A DNA stretch of 64,000 nucleotides from contig JAKUCV010000970.1 of the NCBI GenBank assembly GCA_028386065.3, forward strand, positions 62,001-126,000, in the 5' to 3' direction. Made by a program: the position numbers and the translations under genes. Source of the DNA: Turnera subulata (lineage: Eukaryota > Streptophyta > Magnoliopsida > Malpighiales > Passifloraceae). Each line of letters starts with the position of its first letter. Within the stretch, counting starts at the first letter, position 1. Positions 22,351-35,426 of the stretch are shown piece by piece. A model generated the notes under the pieces. That model had not been told where the DNA came from. It ran no database searches and saw only the letters and a program-made list of their open reading frames with translations.

Positions 22351-22990
22351 AATCTCTCCAGAGACACTTTTCCCACAAAAGTCAATCCACCACCAAAAAG
22401 GTAAGTAAACATATTTTTAATATCTAGTCATAATTTTAATTACTTTTGTTATGTTCCCTTTTTAATTTTGAAATTAGCTTTACGATTTTAATTGAAATTA
22501 GCCATATTTTCAATAACATTCCTAATTTAAATTATTCTTTTTACATTCCTAATTTAATCTTCTCTTTTTTTTCCTATATATAGGTATCAACCTCAACCTT
22601 TCCTGAGAAGGTAAGTTAAATCTTTATTCATTTTGATTTTTAGATGTTTTAGGTTTTTTTCCTAGATTTTTCCCCACGTTAAATCTTTATTCATTTAGAT
22701 TTTTAGTTTTTTTAGGTATTTTGACTTTTAGTAGATTTTTTTCCACGTTTATCAAAAGTCTCTTCTCTCTCCAAAATTTTAGGGAAAATAATTTACCAAA
22801 GATAAATGCCAACTTCGTAAAAAAAAAAAAAAAATAGGGTGAAGAGAGAGGCAATATCTGTATGGCAAATTCGGGCTGGAGTAAAAAGGTCTCTCCATCA
22901 TATTTTCTTATTATCTTTTTGTAATCTTAATTCCAGATGAATAAAATTTGTATAGCCCTATTTTTTTGGTGCAATATCAAGCTTGGCTAG
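22351..22990 (+). other. Spliced-leader-like or non-coding stretch
   Basis: Two strong donor-like sites (AAAAAGGTAAGT near 22396 and AGAAGGTAAGTT near 22608) follow CA-rich stretches, as in plant 5' UTRs; an acceptor-like TATATATAG lies at about 22583. There is no coding frame. It may be the orphaned leader of a captured gene. Confidence 0.3.
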
Positions 22991-23087
22991 ACTGGGTAAG
23001 AAAATGTTTGAGCTTAAAATAACTCCATCAAGTTCGGTTTGGATGCGAACAATCTTAAGCTTAATTAGACAGTATTAAGAGATCTAT

Positions 23088-23381
23088 CATCGCTATCCCC
23101 AAGCCAAGCTGGGAGCTAAAGACTATGAAGATTTTTCCATTGACCAGCTTCAAGAAGTAGGCATTTATGAGGTTGAGATGGATCGTGAAATGGACTTCAT
23201 TGAAGTTATACTAGCCAAAGCTCCAGTTCTGCAAAAGTTTTATGTGCAACCCAATGATTACCCAACAGAAGCTGGAAGACTCGAATTTCTGAAAGAGTTG
23301 ACTCGTTTTCCACGGGCATCAAAGGCAGAAGTCATATACTTTGATCAAGATGGGAGTGGAGATGTGACGCCGGACATCTAA
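23088..23381 (+). pseudogene. C-terminal FBD-domain fragment of an F-box/FBD/LRR protein
   Basis: The open frame to the stop at 23379-23381 reads HRYPQAKLGAKDYEDFSIDQ, LQEVGIYEVEMDREMDFIEV and ILAKAPVLQKFYVQP, then RLEFLKELTRFPRASKAEVI and YFD. The pattern F-I-x-x-x-L-A-K-x-P-V-L followed by ELxRFxRAS-x-AE-x-IY is the FBD domain end of F-box/FBD/LRR proteins of the At1g13570 type. The F-box and leucine-rich repeats are absent upstream, so only the final exon is present. Intact relatives are substrate receptors of SCF ubiquitin ligases; this piece alone cannot serve that role. Confidence 0.75.
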
Positions 23382-23574
23382 ATAATAATCTATGTTCTTT
23401 TTCATCTCCTTAATTTTTTGAAGTTAATCATTATTAGCGTTTTCGCCGGTAAATTTAGACCAACTTATGCGTTGCAAACTATATAGTGTTAATTTGGATT
23501 TTTTTTTAAAAAAAAACTATATAGTATTTGGTCCAGAAATTCATTTGTTTGGATTCAAAACTTGTTTCCTTCAA

Positions 23575-23825
23575 TTTCAAGACCTCCCGCGCGTCATATG
23601 CAAGTTTCAAGTGAATCAATGCAACAGTGATCAGTCATTAGAAAGACTTTGATGCCATAAACTACTTCAAAGCATGGATTAACCATTTTTTTGTCAAAAT
23701 CTTTCACGAGGTTGGCCTATAAGGATGCATTATTTTCATACTCTGTCCATAGTTCTTTGACCTCTCCAGCTGGAAGGAAACAAAAAGACAGTTCAATGCA
23801 GTCCAAAATTGTCAAGCAAAGCGCA
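23575..23825 (-). pseudogene. Duplicate of exon 5 and introns of the HD-domain gene
   Basis: Closely similar to 36594-36880, which contains exon 5 (36732-36811) of the HD phosphohydrolase and its flanking introns. Shared landmarks are TCAATTTCAAGACCTCCC, AAACTACTTCAAAGCATGG and CATACTCTGTCCATAGTTC. The exon copy is in the same orientation. A lone exon fragment with no other part of the gene nearby. Confidence 0.85.
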
Positions 23826-24311
23826 CACGCACACCATTGTATTTCTTTAAAACAATTCTAAAACCCAAAAAAAAAAGACCCAACCCAGTACGATCCAACC
23901 CAAATAAAAACCCAACCCAAAAAGCGCGAGAACCCAATGTCTTTTTTTGTTGTTTTTTGAGTGTATGAATAAAGTAGTAGTAGTAGACATAGTCTCTCCT
24001 CTACACTAATTTGTCTCCACTGTAAAACCACCACAATTACAAAAAAAAAAAAAAAACAACAATTCAGTTCTATACTTAAACATGTATCGAGTTTGAGTCT
24101 ACCAGCCACCAGGTCTCTTGAACGCCAATCAGGCAACCAAAAAATGGAAAAAAATGTCTGCACCAATTGCTTTTGTAAACGATTCATCATTAGGAAGAAG
24201 AAATAAAAAAGAGCAATTATTGTCTACATTAGAGAGTTTGTACTTCTTCCCACGGAAGCTTGAAGATCTAATTGCAACATGAATCTAGGAATTTACTGAG
24301 GAGGCATCCGG
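23826..24311. other. Non-coding spacer
   Basis: A-rich tracts and short frames without domain signal. Nothing identified. Confidence 0.5.
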
Positions 24312-25397
24312 AGGAATTCAGGTTGATCACCACAAGAATATGGAAAACCAAGCCATTTTCATGAGCTGCAACCGGTAAAAGAGAGGTTTTACGCGTTTTC
24401 TTCTGATTTTATAGATGGAAGTACTACTATTAATACATGTCAATTTCCTGATTTCACACTTCCAACTGCACAAGAACCAGTTTCGTCACTTTCCTGTCTC
24501 CTAGAGATGTACAAGTGTCTCATGATGCTTAATCTTTGAGGAAACCAAAAATTTGAATAAACGACTTCTAAGAAATATGATCCCAAGTTAGCCAGTATAG
24601 ATACAATGGTGGCCTTACTACCCCACGCACCTTATAGAGAACAGAATGGTACACCACGTGGAGGTGTTTTAAAAGGGTGAAAAACCTGCAAGCATGAAGA
24701 GTGAATGACGCCCATCCTATACAGTTTGTTCTCCTACAGACAAAGCATGTCATAAACAAGATTAGGTAGTCACTTTACTCATAATAGGAGATGATTTGTT
24801 GTTTAAAAGTAATTCTTGATATGACACAATACTAAATCCAAGCCTTTTCTCTTTATCCTTTTCGACCAAAAAAGGAAGACTGAACAGTCTGGAACAGAAG
24901 TGAAATACAATCCAAATTCAAATTGTTCCGATGGTGGATTCAGCTGATTGACTCTAACATGTTTTGATACAGATAGAGTTGATTTTCTCTTTAAAAAAAT
25001 CCAGAAAAGAAGACCGCCTCCTCATCTCTTGTTCATTTATACTTCAATTGCCTGTGCATTTTTCTTGCTTTGTCAATCTGATACTTAGGCTTGGAATCAT
25101 ATGTTTTATACACATATTTGGTCATTTCATTTCGAATTACTGGTCTCTGAATCTAATCAGACGAATCTTTCCATTACTTTTTTCCTCACCTTTCTTCCTG
25201 AAGAGTGAAGAGACCTTCGATGGTCATAGTAATTGACTGAAAACTCTAAATCTAACTGATACTCAAAAAAGGAAAAATTGAAGCTTTATTAAGGCCATGA
25301 TCATAATTTTTATGAACAAAATTTTCATGAGCTAATTACAACAACAAAGAATCGAAGAACCTCCTATATGCAAATGCTAAACTGACCTAGTTACAAG
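24312..25397. repeat. Copy A' of the PERK 3'-flank repeat (native position)
   Basis: This copy adjoins the intact PERK gene and is closely similar to 13056-14092. It is non-coding. Its high-coordinate end near 25397 is where the two copies diverge. Confidence 0.85.
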
Positions 25398-25591
25398 TGT
25401 TGAGGGTTTAAATCAAGCCCTTGTACCTGATGCAGTGGGGTTTGACTGTATGAAGCGTCCTGTACATCTTGGCTAAGCCACTCTCTCCAACTAAAACCAA
25501 CTGGAAATTGTACTGGGGCGCCATCTCAACTTGCCAAACCCAACAGTTCATGGAAAATTCATGGTAACCGGTATTGTTTACCATCTTGTCT

Positions 25592-28500
25592 TTAACCTGG
25601 GCTGCTAAAGAATTCTGTACTGTAATTTTGACTACCGAATGCCATCCTTCGAAACAGCCTGATTTCTTCAGATTGTTGTGCCGAGTTAAATAGCTCACTT
25701 TCCCCAACTCTCAGTCCATTGCTGAGATCAGCTGTAGCTAAACTATCAAAAGCTCTGACAACCTGAGACATAGACACAGGCTAAAGTAAGATCCACCCTG
25801 TCCAAAATATATGGACTTACAATTGAAACCAAAAGAATATCCGGCAGAAGGTTTCATGAAATAATTACCTGTCCCATCCTTGGTCTCTTAGCAGCAGAAT
25901 GCCGCACACAGGCTGCAGCTACCTCGATCATCCGGAACATTTCACTTTCATCGTAGTTCTTTTCAAGCCTAGGATCTGCCAATCCTTCGAATTCCTCATT
26001 GTCTAGTGCATAACTGAGCAAAGGTCGAGCCTGGAAAACAGTACAAAGGGACAAAAAATGGCTCATAGTGAGAAGAAACTAATCTTAAATATCAAAATGT
26101 GATTGAGCAAACGAATGCATGCCATTGTTTCACCTTTATGCAATATGGTTTTTTGTCAACTCAACTATGGTTAAATCCCAACTGGAAAGGGACATTTTTT
26201 TGGTTCATATGGAAATTTATTCTCCCAATCACAAGAATCATATCAGCCTCTAACAGCAAAAACATATCCAGCAGCAAGTAAGACACAGCAGGAGTGATAA
26301 GGTATGAATGATTGTTGAAATAACGTCACTTGAACAGTAGAAGAATGCTAAGGAGGAGTCAACCTAAAGTTTACTATACTGGCCATACCAAAAGCAAGCA
26401 AGAAATATCTACTTCTATGTATAATCAATGAATCATTGATGATTATGAAAGATGAACATAAACCGCCCTATTTACTAATAGAAGAATGTTAGGTTTGAGT
26501 AGATTGAAATACACACCCATTCGACAAGACTCTCATCTCCCAAGGGTTGGGATGTATCCACAGGCTTCCGTCCAGTGATTAGCTCAAGAATCACCACTCC
26601 GTAGGAGTATACATCAGATTTATCAGTCAATTTTCCACTCGACGCATATTCAGGGGCCATGTACCTGGATGGCCAATGAAAAGATACATGGCTCAAATTT
26701 GTTTTATGCAAAAGATAGATACCATAATTTTGTGAACTCAACCACAGATAAGAAGCATACCCAAAAGTTCCCATGACACGAGTAGTTACATGAGTATTTG
26801 CATCAAGAGCTAACTTGGCAAGCCCAAAATCTGAGACCTACAAAGTAAAATCCAGACACAATTATCACACTGCATATGAAATGTAAAACCATCACCTTAA
26901 AAGAAACTGAAATGATTAGTGCATACCTTAGCTTCATAGTTGTCATCTAAAAGAATATTTGAGGACTTGATATCCCGGTGAATAATCCGAGGATGACCTA
27001 CATGCATGATGCTGAATAAATGAGAAAATGTCCAATATGTCGTACCAAGTGGAAGAAAAGGGTAATCTTATAACTTCAGGCGAGTAACAAGTGTATAATC
27101 GATGCACCATCATATAGCTGGTTCATATTCCATTCATTTAATACAACGCCAACAGAAATAACTAGATTAATGCTAAACCAACATCAAGCTACGCTTAATG
27201 TGTCTGCATAATTCTAGACCAAAACAATACTGCTTATGTTCTTAGGATATGCCAGTAAATTTGACGCAGAGGAAGATTTCCATGTGCATTCTAATAAAAG
27301 CTGGACAATCGACCATGAAGAGCAGCTGCTTTGAATAGATTATGCTATGGGGAGTCAAGTTTATAGAAGGAAGAACATGCATAAATAAACATCAATGCGA
27401 GGTTATGCTCATTTTTCCTTTTGGTTTTACATCCAATTGAAATCTCATAAGAAATGGCAGAACAGAGTGGCTGAAAATGATATCTTGTAACAAGAAGAAA
27501 TCAAAGTCAAAATGGAGCCATACAAAATACCAATAAAACTGCAAGGGGTCGCTATGCAACAAAGTTTCAGAAAATGATACACTTACAGTCTTCATGAAGA
27601 TAAGCTATTCCACGAGCTGCACCAGCAGCAATTTTAACACGCGTTGCCCAGTCCAAAACAGGTATACCTTGCCCTACATAATGCAATAATCAACATGAGT
27701 GACCAATATAATTATGTAGTTACTTCAAATCTCACTTGCAAGTTGTAAATTTACCATGAAGATGGAAATGAAGGGTATTGTTAGGGACATAATCATAGAC
27801 GAGTAGTCTTCGGTTGTCAGAGATGCAGTAACCCACTAATGAAACCAAATGGCGATGGTGGATGCGACTAATAATCTCGACCTCAGCTCTAAACTCTCTC
27901 TCGCCTTGCCCCCCACCAGTTTTAAGCTGTTTTACTGCTACCACTCTCCCATCTGGAAGGAAGCCTTTATAAACAGAACCAAATCCACCTTCCCCCAAAA
28001 GATTCTGAGTGGAAAATCCGTTTGTTGCTTTGACTAGCTCCTCATATGAAAACCAAGACCTTGAATTCCCTAATCCACCCGGTTCAGTTGGCGATGGACC
28101 AACATCACTGCTAGAACCACTTTGAATCAGGGGCGCAGATGACTGAGTTTTTGCGACAGTTGAATCTGGCCACAAAATTCAAAATCTTCAGAAGCTCACC
28201 AACACACTACGTCCATTAAATGTCAACTACATGCACAAACAGTCATCTTACCAGAAACTGCCAGTAAAATAAACCGATTACCTTTTCATATGATGAGAAT
28301 AGAATGCAATGTAATGATATTTAAGTTCTTGTTATAGCATTAACGAGACAACATCCACATTGCAATTTAACTCCAGCTCAGATAGAAGTTCAAAACATTA
28401 AATCACACTGCTGAGTATAAGCACCTTTTCATTTTACAGTTCCAAACTAACAAACATGCCAATGAAACGATGTTTAAATGACGCGTTGAAAATTTACCTG

Positions 28501-29611
28501 ACGTTGGGGAAGAGCCCATAGAAGATGGCACAACATAAACACCATTAAGTCCAGAAACCTCCTTTCTCCTCCTTTTCATGCACCATACGGCAAATCCAAT
28601 AAGGCTGAGCATTAAAATTCCAACCACAGCACCAATAGCAACTATACCTACCGTGCCAATGCCCTTACCACCCGTAGGGCTTGAGCTTTCCGGTGCAATA
28701 GGAACGGTACTATTGGTGGGTGATGGTGGAGAAATGCGTGCAGGAGGAGGCGGAGACAGTCTTATTACTGGCGGAGGGGGTGAGGCTGGTGGAGTAGAAT
28801 TTGATGGCGGAGATGTTGGTTGAGAAGTAGGCGGAGGGGTAAGTCTAGGTGGTGGAGGAGGTGAAGTACTTGGACCAGGGGGTGCTGGCACTGGTGGAGG
28901 AGTTGAATTGTCGGGAGGAGGTGCTGATGGTGGTGGTGGAGGGGAAGTAGCAGGGGGTGGCACAGAGGCCGGTGGTGGGGGTGATTGGGCTGGTGGCGGT
29001 GATGGAGTTGTTGGAGGTGGTGGTGAAGCTTGAGGGGGCGTAGATGATGGTGGTGGAGGCGGTGGTGAATTGGAAGGTGGGGTTGCTGTTGTTGGTGGAG
29101 GTGGAGGTTGACTCTGAGGTGGGGGAGGGGAACTCCTTGGTGGAACTGATGGTGGTGGTGGAGGAGGTGAACTTGGTGGGGGTGCAGATGAAGTTGGTGG
29201 AGGAGGTGAGCTTGGTGGTGGTGCAGATGATGGTGGTGGGTTTGATGATGGCGGTGGCGGTGGAGGGGAAGTTGATGGTGTGGGGGGAGGTGAGGTCACA
29301 GGTGGAGGTGGTGACTGTGATGGGGGTGGTGGAGAAATGGATGGTGATGTTGTGGTAGGAGGTGGTGGTGGTGGCGATGTAGATGGCGTGGTAGGAGGAG
29401 GGGCAGGGGATGGAGGGGAAGGGGTTGAGGGGTCTGGTGAATTGGCATTGGGCTGTGAAGGTGGAGAAGTTGTAGGAGGAGGAGAGGAGGAGGATTGTGG
29501 TGGCGGGGTGGCGGTGGCTGATGGTGGTGGTGGTGGTGGTGGTGATGTAGTGTTGGAAGCTGGAGAAGGAGCAGACGGCGATGAATTTGGAGGCGGAGAT
29601 GCTGTTGCCAT
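25592..29611 (-). CDS. Proline-rich extensin-like receptor kinase (PERK), complete
   Basis: A plasma-membrane receptor-like kinase of the PERK family, thought to link the cell wall to signalling. Minus-strand exons: 29611-28498, 28165-27755, 27673-27587, 26997-26927, 26837-26761, 26664-26517, 26030-25869 and 25762-25592. They sum to 2241 nt (746 aa) with all phases consistent. Residues 1 to about 300 are Pro/Ser/Thr-rich (SPPPP-type extensin motifs). There is a single membrane segment at about 313-338 ([20 protein letters not shown]) followed by basic MKRRRKE. The kinase has the glycine loop [11 protein letters not shown] at 429-439, VAVK with K450, HRDIKSSN with D546 and DFG from D564, and ends [18 protein letters not shown]. 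Activation-segment and C-lobe motifs ([20 protein letters not shown]) are intact. No signal peptide is seen, as in other PERKs. The tail after FF is shorter than in AtPERK8 as I remember it. Start chosen at the ATG at 29611; the gene is closest to PERK8-10. Confidence 0.95.
28700..29600. repeat. Low-complexity GGT/GGA-rich tract encoding the PERK extracellular domain
   Basis: On the plus strand this exon is dominated by GGTGG/GGAGG words, which on the minus strand are CCA/CCT/CCG proline codons. It also generates long spurious open frames on both strands, which are not genes. Confidence 0.9.
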
Positions 29612-30300
29612 CAAATGATGGCTTCCCTCCCAACAAAAACTCTTTCTTGATGGTTAACACTAGAAAGTTAGACGCTTTACATTCCCAAAGTTTGAAGCTT
29701 TCATTAATTGCCCACTACGGTGTCTCGATTCTACTACCCAACAGCAGAATTTGGAGCAGTACAGTGCTTGATTTCAAGAGAATCCCAAAATTTTTCCAAA
29801 TTTCAAAAATTTCAAAAATGAATTATTCAACTACTGAACACCACCAAACTTCAATGATCAAAGCCTGAAATCACCAAACTTCAACAACCAAATCACCAAA
29901 ACAGCTTCCTGCACAAGACCGTGACCTCTTTGCAGAGTACCACAGTTTTGGAGCTTAAACCTCAGTTTTTGGAGCTTAAACAAGGTAACCACTCGCGTAT
30001 GCTGCTAAAACCCAATTCAAAGAACAGTTCTTTAGCCAAAACCCAGATCACAAATCACTAACACACATCACCAAACCAAGTTGCAAGCAGCACCCTGTCC
30101 GCGGTTGAAGCAGAGGAAGTAATCAGCTAGCTTTCAACGAGCAAATACTTCAAACACGGCAACCTTGTCAATGTAGGAGAAAGAACCTACGCCGTCACCT
30201 TCCTTTCTTTGTAGGACAACTCTCTCACTCCTCGAGAAAATGCCTCAACTCACAACTCGCTTTCAGCCAAAATTGCCTAGTTCGAAACTCGGCCTGTCTC
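29612..30300 (-). promoter_or_regulatory. PERK 5' leader and upstream region
   Basis: The DNA before the PERK start codon is non-coding and is partly repeated elsewhere. 29608 to about 29920 resembles 50206-50500, and about 30247-30290 resembles 32806-32845 (shared run CAGCCAAAATTGC and TAGTTCGAAAC). CT-rich leader sequence (TCTCTGTCTCACTCTC on the plus strand) lies near 30296-30315. The transcription start is not located. Confidence 0.5.
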
Positions 30301-31354
30301 TCTGTCTCACTCTCACCAAGAAAATAAATTTTGTAAAGAAAAAAAAAAATGAAAGAATATGAACACGGAATGTGGGGCCTCAAATCCAAAGCAGTGTTGA
30401 TGGAGACCTTGAAAAAGAAAAGTAAACACGAAGATTTATTATATATCATACCAACATCATAAACATGAAACATTCAAGATCCATCACCCCATAGACTTTG
30501 CTTCATGGTAACGTCAAGTCCATAACATATATGATATATAAATACTCTCTAGACCATGAAAGCTTAACCAAAAATGGAATTCCTGGTAACATAAATGTGG
30601 TTGGCTCCAGGCTTTAATGGTCGCCTGTCAACTCCCTCTATTGCTACAGACCTTTGCCTTTTTTTTATTTTCTATTGCTTACGTTCTTTTTTCTCTGTTA
30701 CCAGGTGTTATAAACTTTTATTGTACTAGTTCAAAGTCTCCTTCTGTTGTTGTAATTGGATGGCAATCATTTGATAAAAATATTACTATCCAAATAACAT
30801 GATTTCATGAAATAAATTAGGAGTTATTTTATTATATATCCACCACCACCCAAGAAGGCAGAACCCAAAAAACAAATCCAAGTATCCCCACCGCAAAAAT
30901 GATGATTTTGTCATGGTACCTGGATGATACTATAAACTATTCCTTAATGCTCTGTCATTTATCTGTTCATTTGGACTTTTCTTTTGGAGCCCCGAGTTTA
31001 GGTTTGACTAAACTACTATAATCTCCAAAATTCAGCATAGATTTGATAACTATTTTTAAAAAATAGTGGTTGGAAGCCCTTGTTTTATGTGTACATTTTT
31101 TCTTCAAAATGACGTATCAGCAGCATCCCAGTTATTTTAATTTAACGAGGAGAATATTTTGGAAGTTCATTTTTAGGTTACATCAGCCAACTTGGCCTAC
31201 TTTGTCCTTAAAGAACTTGGTTTATTTATCTCAATCCAGCACAATTTGACCTATTTATTACCAAAATTGTTCATTTTCGCATTAGGGACTGGTGTATTGT
31301 AAATGTTTTCACAATCTCAAGAATGAAGTATTTTGTTTGAAAAATTTCATGCGG
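30301..31354. other. Intergenic DNA
   Basis: AT-rich, without a supported gene, RNA or element. Confidence 0.5.
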
Positions 31355-31935
31355 GAGCGGTAGCATGTTCCACGTAAGAAACATACAAAGATTGTCCTAA
31401 TCCTTGTTCCTTGAATTGAAATGTATGGGATTTGCTTGAAGTGTACCTTTACATAAGAATAGTAAGGTTTCTTGAATGAGTGGCCTTGCCTTGAATGCAG
31501 TACTTCATGGACTAACAAAATTTTATTGAAGATGTTAATTAACCCTATAATTTCTGCCGCAATTTTCAATTTGTACTTGAGCATAGCCTTTGTCTCATTC
31601 AAAAACAACAATCATCTGCCATTTATTCAATAAACCAATGATCCTGAGTAATCTGCCATATTGTGTATCTCTCACTCGTTTTTCCTTTTCTCTTCTCTTA
31701 GACAATTTTATTCAATAAGTACATAATATGGTTACCTACACAATCTCCCTCCATGGTTCCGAGGGATTCAGATTGATCCTCAAAAATATGGAAAAACCGA
31801 TCCCCATGAGTTGCAAATGGCAAAAGAAAATGTATAGATTAAATAATACTTTTAATACATATCAATTCTTAGTTTCACATCAATTCTTAGTATGATACAA
31901 TGATGGCCTTCCTACCCCCAACACATTAGAGAACT
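31355..31935. repeat. Copy A'' of the PERK-flank repeat
   Basis: Related to 12620-13350. Shared runs include AAAGATTGTCCTAATCCTTG, TTCCTTGA, ATTCAATAAG and ATATGGTTACCTAC. It is more diverged than the other two copies and has several deletions. Confidence 0.75.
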
Positions 31936-33286
31936 ACAGCTAATTTTGGCACGTTTTAAATCACTCTTCTCTTCGCCCTCTCCTTCAACAAGTCGCAAGG
32001 TTGAATATATAATTTTTTAGGGACTAATTTAGTGGGAAAGTGATGTAGCAAAGATAATATACTCCAAGTTATCTTTTTTGATTTTTAAACATAAAACTTG
32101 GAGTTGATTTTTCTAAGTTCTTCCTACCAAAGTACATCCATGGTGAACTTGTGGATTGTTATAATAGTAGTTTTACTTTTATAAGATAAACAATAATTTT
32201 CCAAAACCAATCATTCTAAATACATATGTTTTTTACTATATTAATAAAACTAAAACTCTATATCCTATTATTATGTTATATATCCATAAAAAACTTAATT
32301 GGTGTGACATTTAATTTTTCAGATAAAAAAAAATCCATGTACGGTTAGTTGGTTAGGTGCTCAATTTTGTGAGGGAGATTGAGAAAGTAAAAAATACGTG
32401 TCCAACTAAACAAAGGAGTAATCTAGTTTTTGTCAAAAACCCACGCATTGTTGCAATATGGTATTATACCCTCTTTTCTTATATATGAAAATAAAATTAT
32501 ATTATTAAACATAAGAATTTTTAAAAGATAATAATTGTTAAAAAGATTAAATATGTTAAGGAATGCGTGGTTGTTTTAAGCACACAATCAAACACACAAG
32601 AGAGTAAAGTTAAAGACACGAGGGTTTATGACGTTAGGCCAATGTTCTTAACTCCTTATACAAAAACAGAGAGAGAGAGTTTTTTTTTGGTTTGTTGCCG
32701 GTGGTGTATGCAAATATAGATCTCACTCAGCCTAAGTATTAAAATTTTAAGACAAAAATTGTAAATTTACTTGGTCGGTTTGTAATCGTAGCCGTAACCT
32801 TTGGACAACTCGCTTCCAGCCAAAATTGCATAGTTCGAAACACCCCTACGCCAAACCTGAAAGCAAAACCTACACCCCTACGCCATGCATGCGTCCATAT
32901 ACCGATCGACCACCTTTTTAATGCTTCCTGCAAATATAGTTAGTAATAACTCACATCCACTCCCATCTCATTCCAAGTTGAGAATTCTAAGCCATAAATT
33001 TCAGTTCTATATGTTTTCCTCGAATGTTTATTTCTTAGAGTGCACAACATCAAATGGTGTACAACTTTACATTACATGCTTCCGAACATATTTTATTTTC
33101 ATTACAAAATTGTTATCTTTAGCTGGTCAACAAAGAAACTTCATCTTCAACTATAGCTACTTTGTATCGGTCATAGGTCAAACCCTACACCAAATTACAC
33201 AGTAGATTGTAGATTTTAGTTCCCAACCAAAGATGGTGATTGGTTGACCCGAGGCGAGGTCAACTCAACGAACTAACACCTCCATT
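31936..33286. other. Intergenic DNA with repeat scraps
   Basis: Non-coding. It includes a (GA)n stretch near 32668-32682 and a short copy of the PERK upstream DNA at about 32806-32845. The surrounding sequence (CACAATCAAACACACAAGAG near 32583) looks like decayed retroelement, without identifiable termini. Confidence 0.4.
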
Positions 33287-33470
33287 TTATAAAGAAGGAT
33301 ACGAAACTAACTACTATACCTGTCTGTTCTGTTTATAAACTGCTCTGCTCCAAGACTTCGGTCATTTGCCACGCACAGGTTATTCGTATTTCATCTTTGG
33401 GCCATTATTTATGGGCCAAGCAGTCCAGAATGGTAATGAAACGCTTGTTAATTTTAGATTTTAGTCCATG
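33287..33470. repeat. Dispersed repeat R1, first copy
   Basis: Similar to 35427-35600. Shared runs are ACGAAACTAACTACTATACC and TTTCATCTTTGGGCC. Non-coding. Confidence 0.75.
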
Positions 33471-35426
33471 CTCATTCAGTTTCTTAGGTCTGTGTCCATT
33501 CACTTTTTCCAGCCTAATAATGAACCATTCTTGCAGTTTCACCTTTTTTTGGTTTTCTTTTTCTTTTTCTTCCTTTTTTTTTTGGTGAAAGATAAATAGC
33601 TGTGGAGCAGAGTTCATGCACAATATCATAGCACCATTTTTTATTGTAAATAAATTCTTGTGTAGAGCAGTCATGCATAAATAATTTCATGTAGTAGGGA
33701 CATGAATTAGAGAAATGTGACATTTCAGGAATGGTGGTGGCAGGCAAATGGGCAAGCAGGAGTAACATAAGTTTTTCTTTTTGAGGTTTCCGTTATAATA
33801 AAAAAAAGTTTTCCTAATGGAGGGAGATAGAGAGTGATCTTATAGGACCTCTTTTCATAAAAATGATGAATCTATCAGAAAGACTATAATAAAACATTTT
33901 GTTTCTGTTACATACAAAAACAAACACAAAGTATTTTGAACTTAATCGATTAGTGGGCTCCTTGGGCTTCAAGCCGTACGTGATACTAAAAGAGCAAAAG
34001 GATATATGGACCTGAGTCCACATAGCGTACTCTCCGGTTTTGGCGTTTTTTTTTTTTCCTTCTTCTTCTTTCTCATGGTAAACAAACGGGGCTAAGCAAT
34101 ATGATGATCTCGTATCATATACCCAATTTTTCTCATAAAAAAAATCTTGTACCCAATTAATTGTACATATTGCATCCATTCGCATATTAAGTCGCTAGAT
34201 ATATAGCTATAGAGTAAGAGATTTGTAGTATATTACAGTACATGCACGATAAATTTCACATACGACATGATGCTTTGTAGAAAAGCAACATTACATTTAC
34301 ATGTAACAAGCGCCCAACAGGCCACTACCCCCATCTTCCAGAAGTCAAAAAAATATAAAAGAATGTATTCCTATGAAAGATCGACATGCTAACTGTTGCA
34401 GGACACAAAGAGGTTATGACAAAATATAATATGCTGGAAAATTTATTATGGGTTCCCGTTGTGAATTTATGTTAACAAAATATCTTCAAGGGTTTCTTTT
34501 TTCCTGTTTAAGATTTATTTATTTTAATTGTTCCCCCTCGCCTTATAGGGTTTGTGTATTTTTTTTGACTTATCATGCATTATTTAAAAAGTAAATATGC
34601 ATATTCATCATATATAATTAAATAATGTAATTGTTACTAATATAATTAAATTTAAGATTAATTTCACAATTAAATTAAACTTGGGAAGTGTACACCCTCA
34701 CAGCTAGGTCTTGGCGACACGTGGCCATGAGGTTTTCATATTAGCCCACCTCCAACATATCGGCCATCATCATTATCAAATCCGCCCCGGCCCGGATGGT
34801 CGAATCCGTTAACCATCACCCGGCTGGGTCTCCAAATTAATAACTCCTTTCTTTGTTAATTTCCGGTTGAATTGCGATTTGGCCAATATTTATCCAGGAA
34901 AACCGCGATCCGAAGGCCTGACCGGTTTCAATCCCCAGTCCGGGTTTAATAACACACTATTTTTTTCATTTACGAGTTTGGAATTCAAACGAGACCGTTC
35001 ATTTACTCTTTTTGCTTTTTGAGAATGCAACCTATTATCTTAATCACTGGTGACCTTGTTATTTGGGAATTGGTCATAGGAAATTGCAACTAGAGTTGGA
35101 AACATGCTTGCATGGGAAGGGCGTTACATGTATTCAGAACTTGATTTTGATTTAATCCGGATCTTATTCGGACCACATACGCACCAGTCTATGTAAGTAA
35201 ATAGTCAAATACAAACTTTTGTATGCAACAAAATCTCACAATTTACCATGCAGTCATGCTTAACCGGGCTGGAAATACCAGGCACTCATCCCATATTAAT
35301 AAGTACGCCTAATTTGTATCGAAAGGGAAACAGCACTCATCCATCATCGTCACAAATGAAATTTCCCTTACAGATGTTCATGCATTAAGACAATCAGGAT
35401 AACCAATTTCCCTTGGAAAAAAAACA
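33471..35426. other. Intergenic DNA
   Basis: No gene is supported. A short GC-richer stretch at about 34690-34935 contains an ACACGTGG G-box-like word near 34718, but no promoter structure or gene could be tied to it. Confidence 0.4.

Noticed and set aside
23858..24190. 110-codon minus-strand frame
   Set aside because: Dominated by Phe and Val runs from poly-A tracts; no domain.
28578..29618. Long plus-strand and alternative-frame open frames over the PERK first exon
   Set aside because: They are the antisense and shifted frames of a proline-codon repeat (GGT/GGA words) and have no domain or start context.
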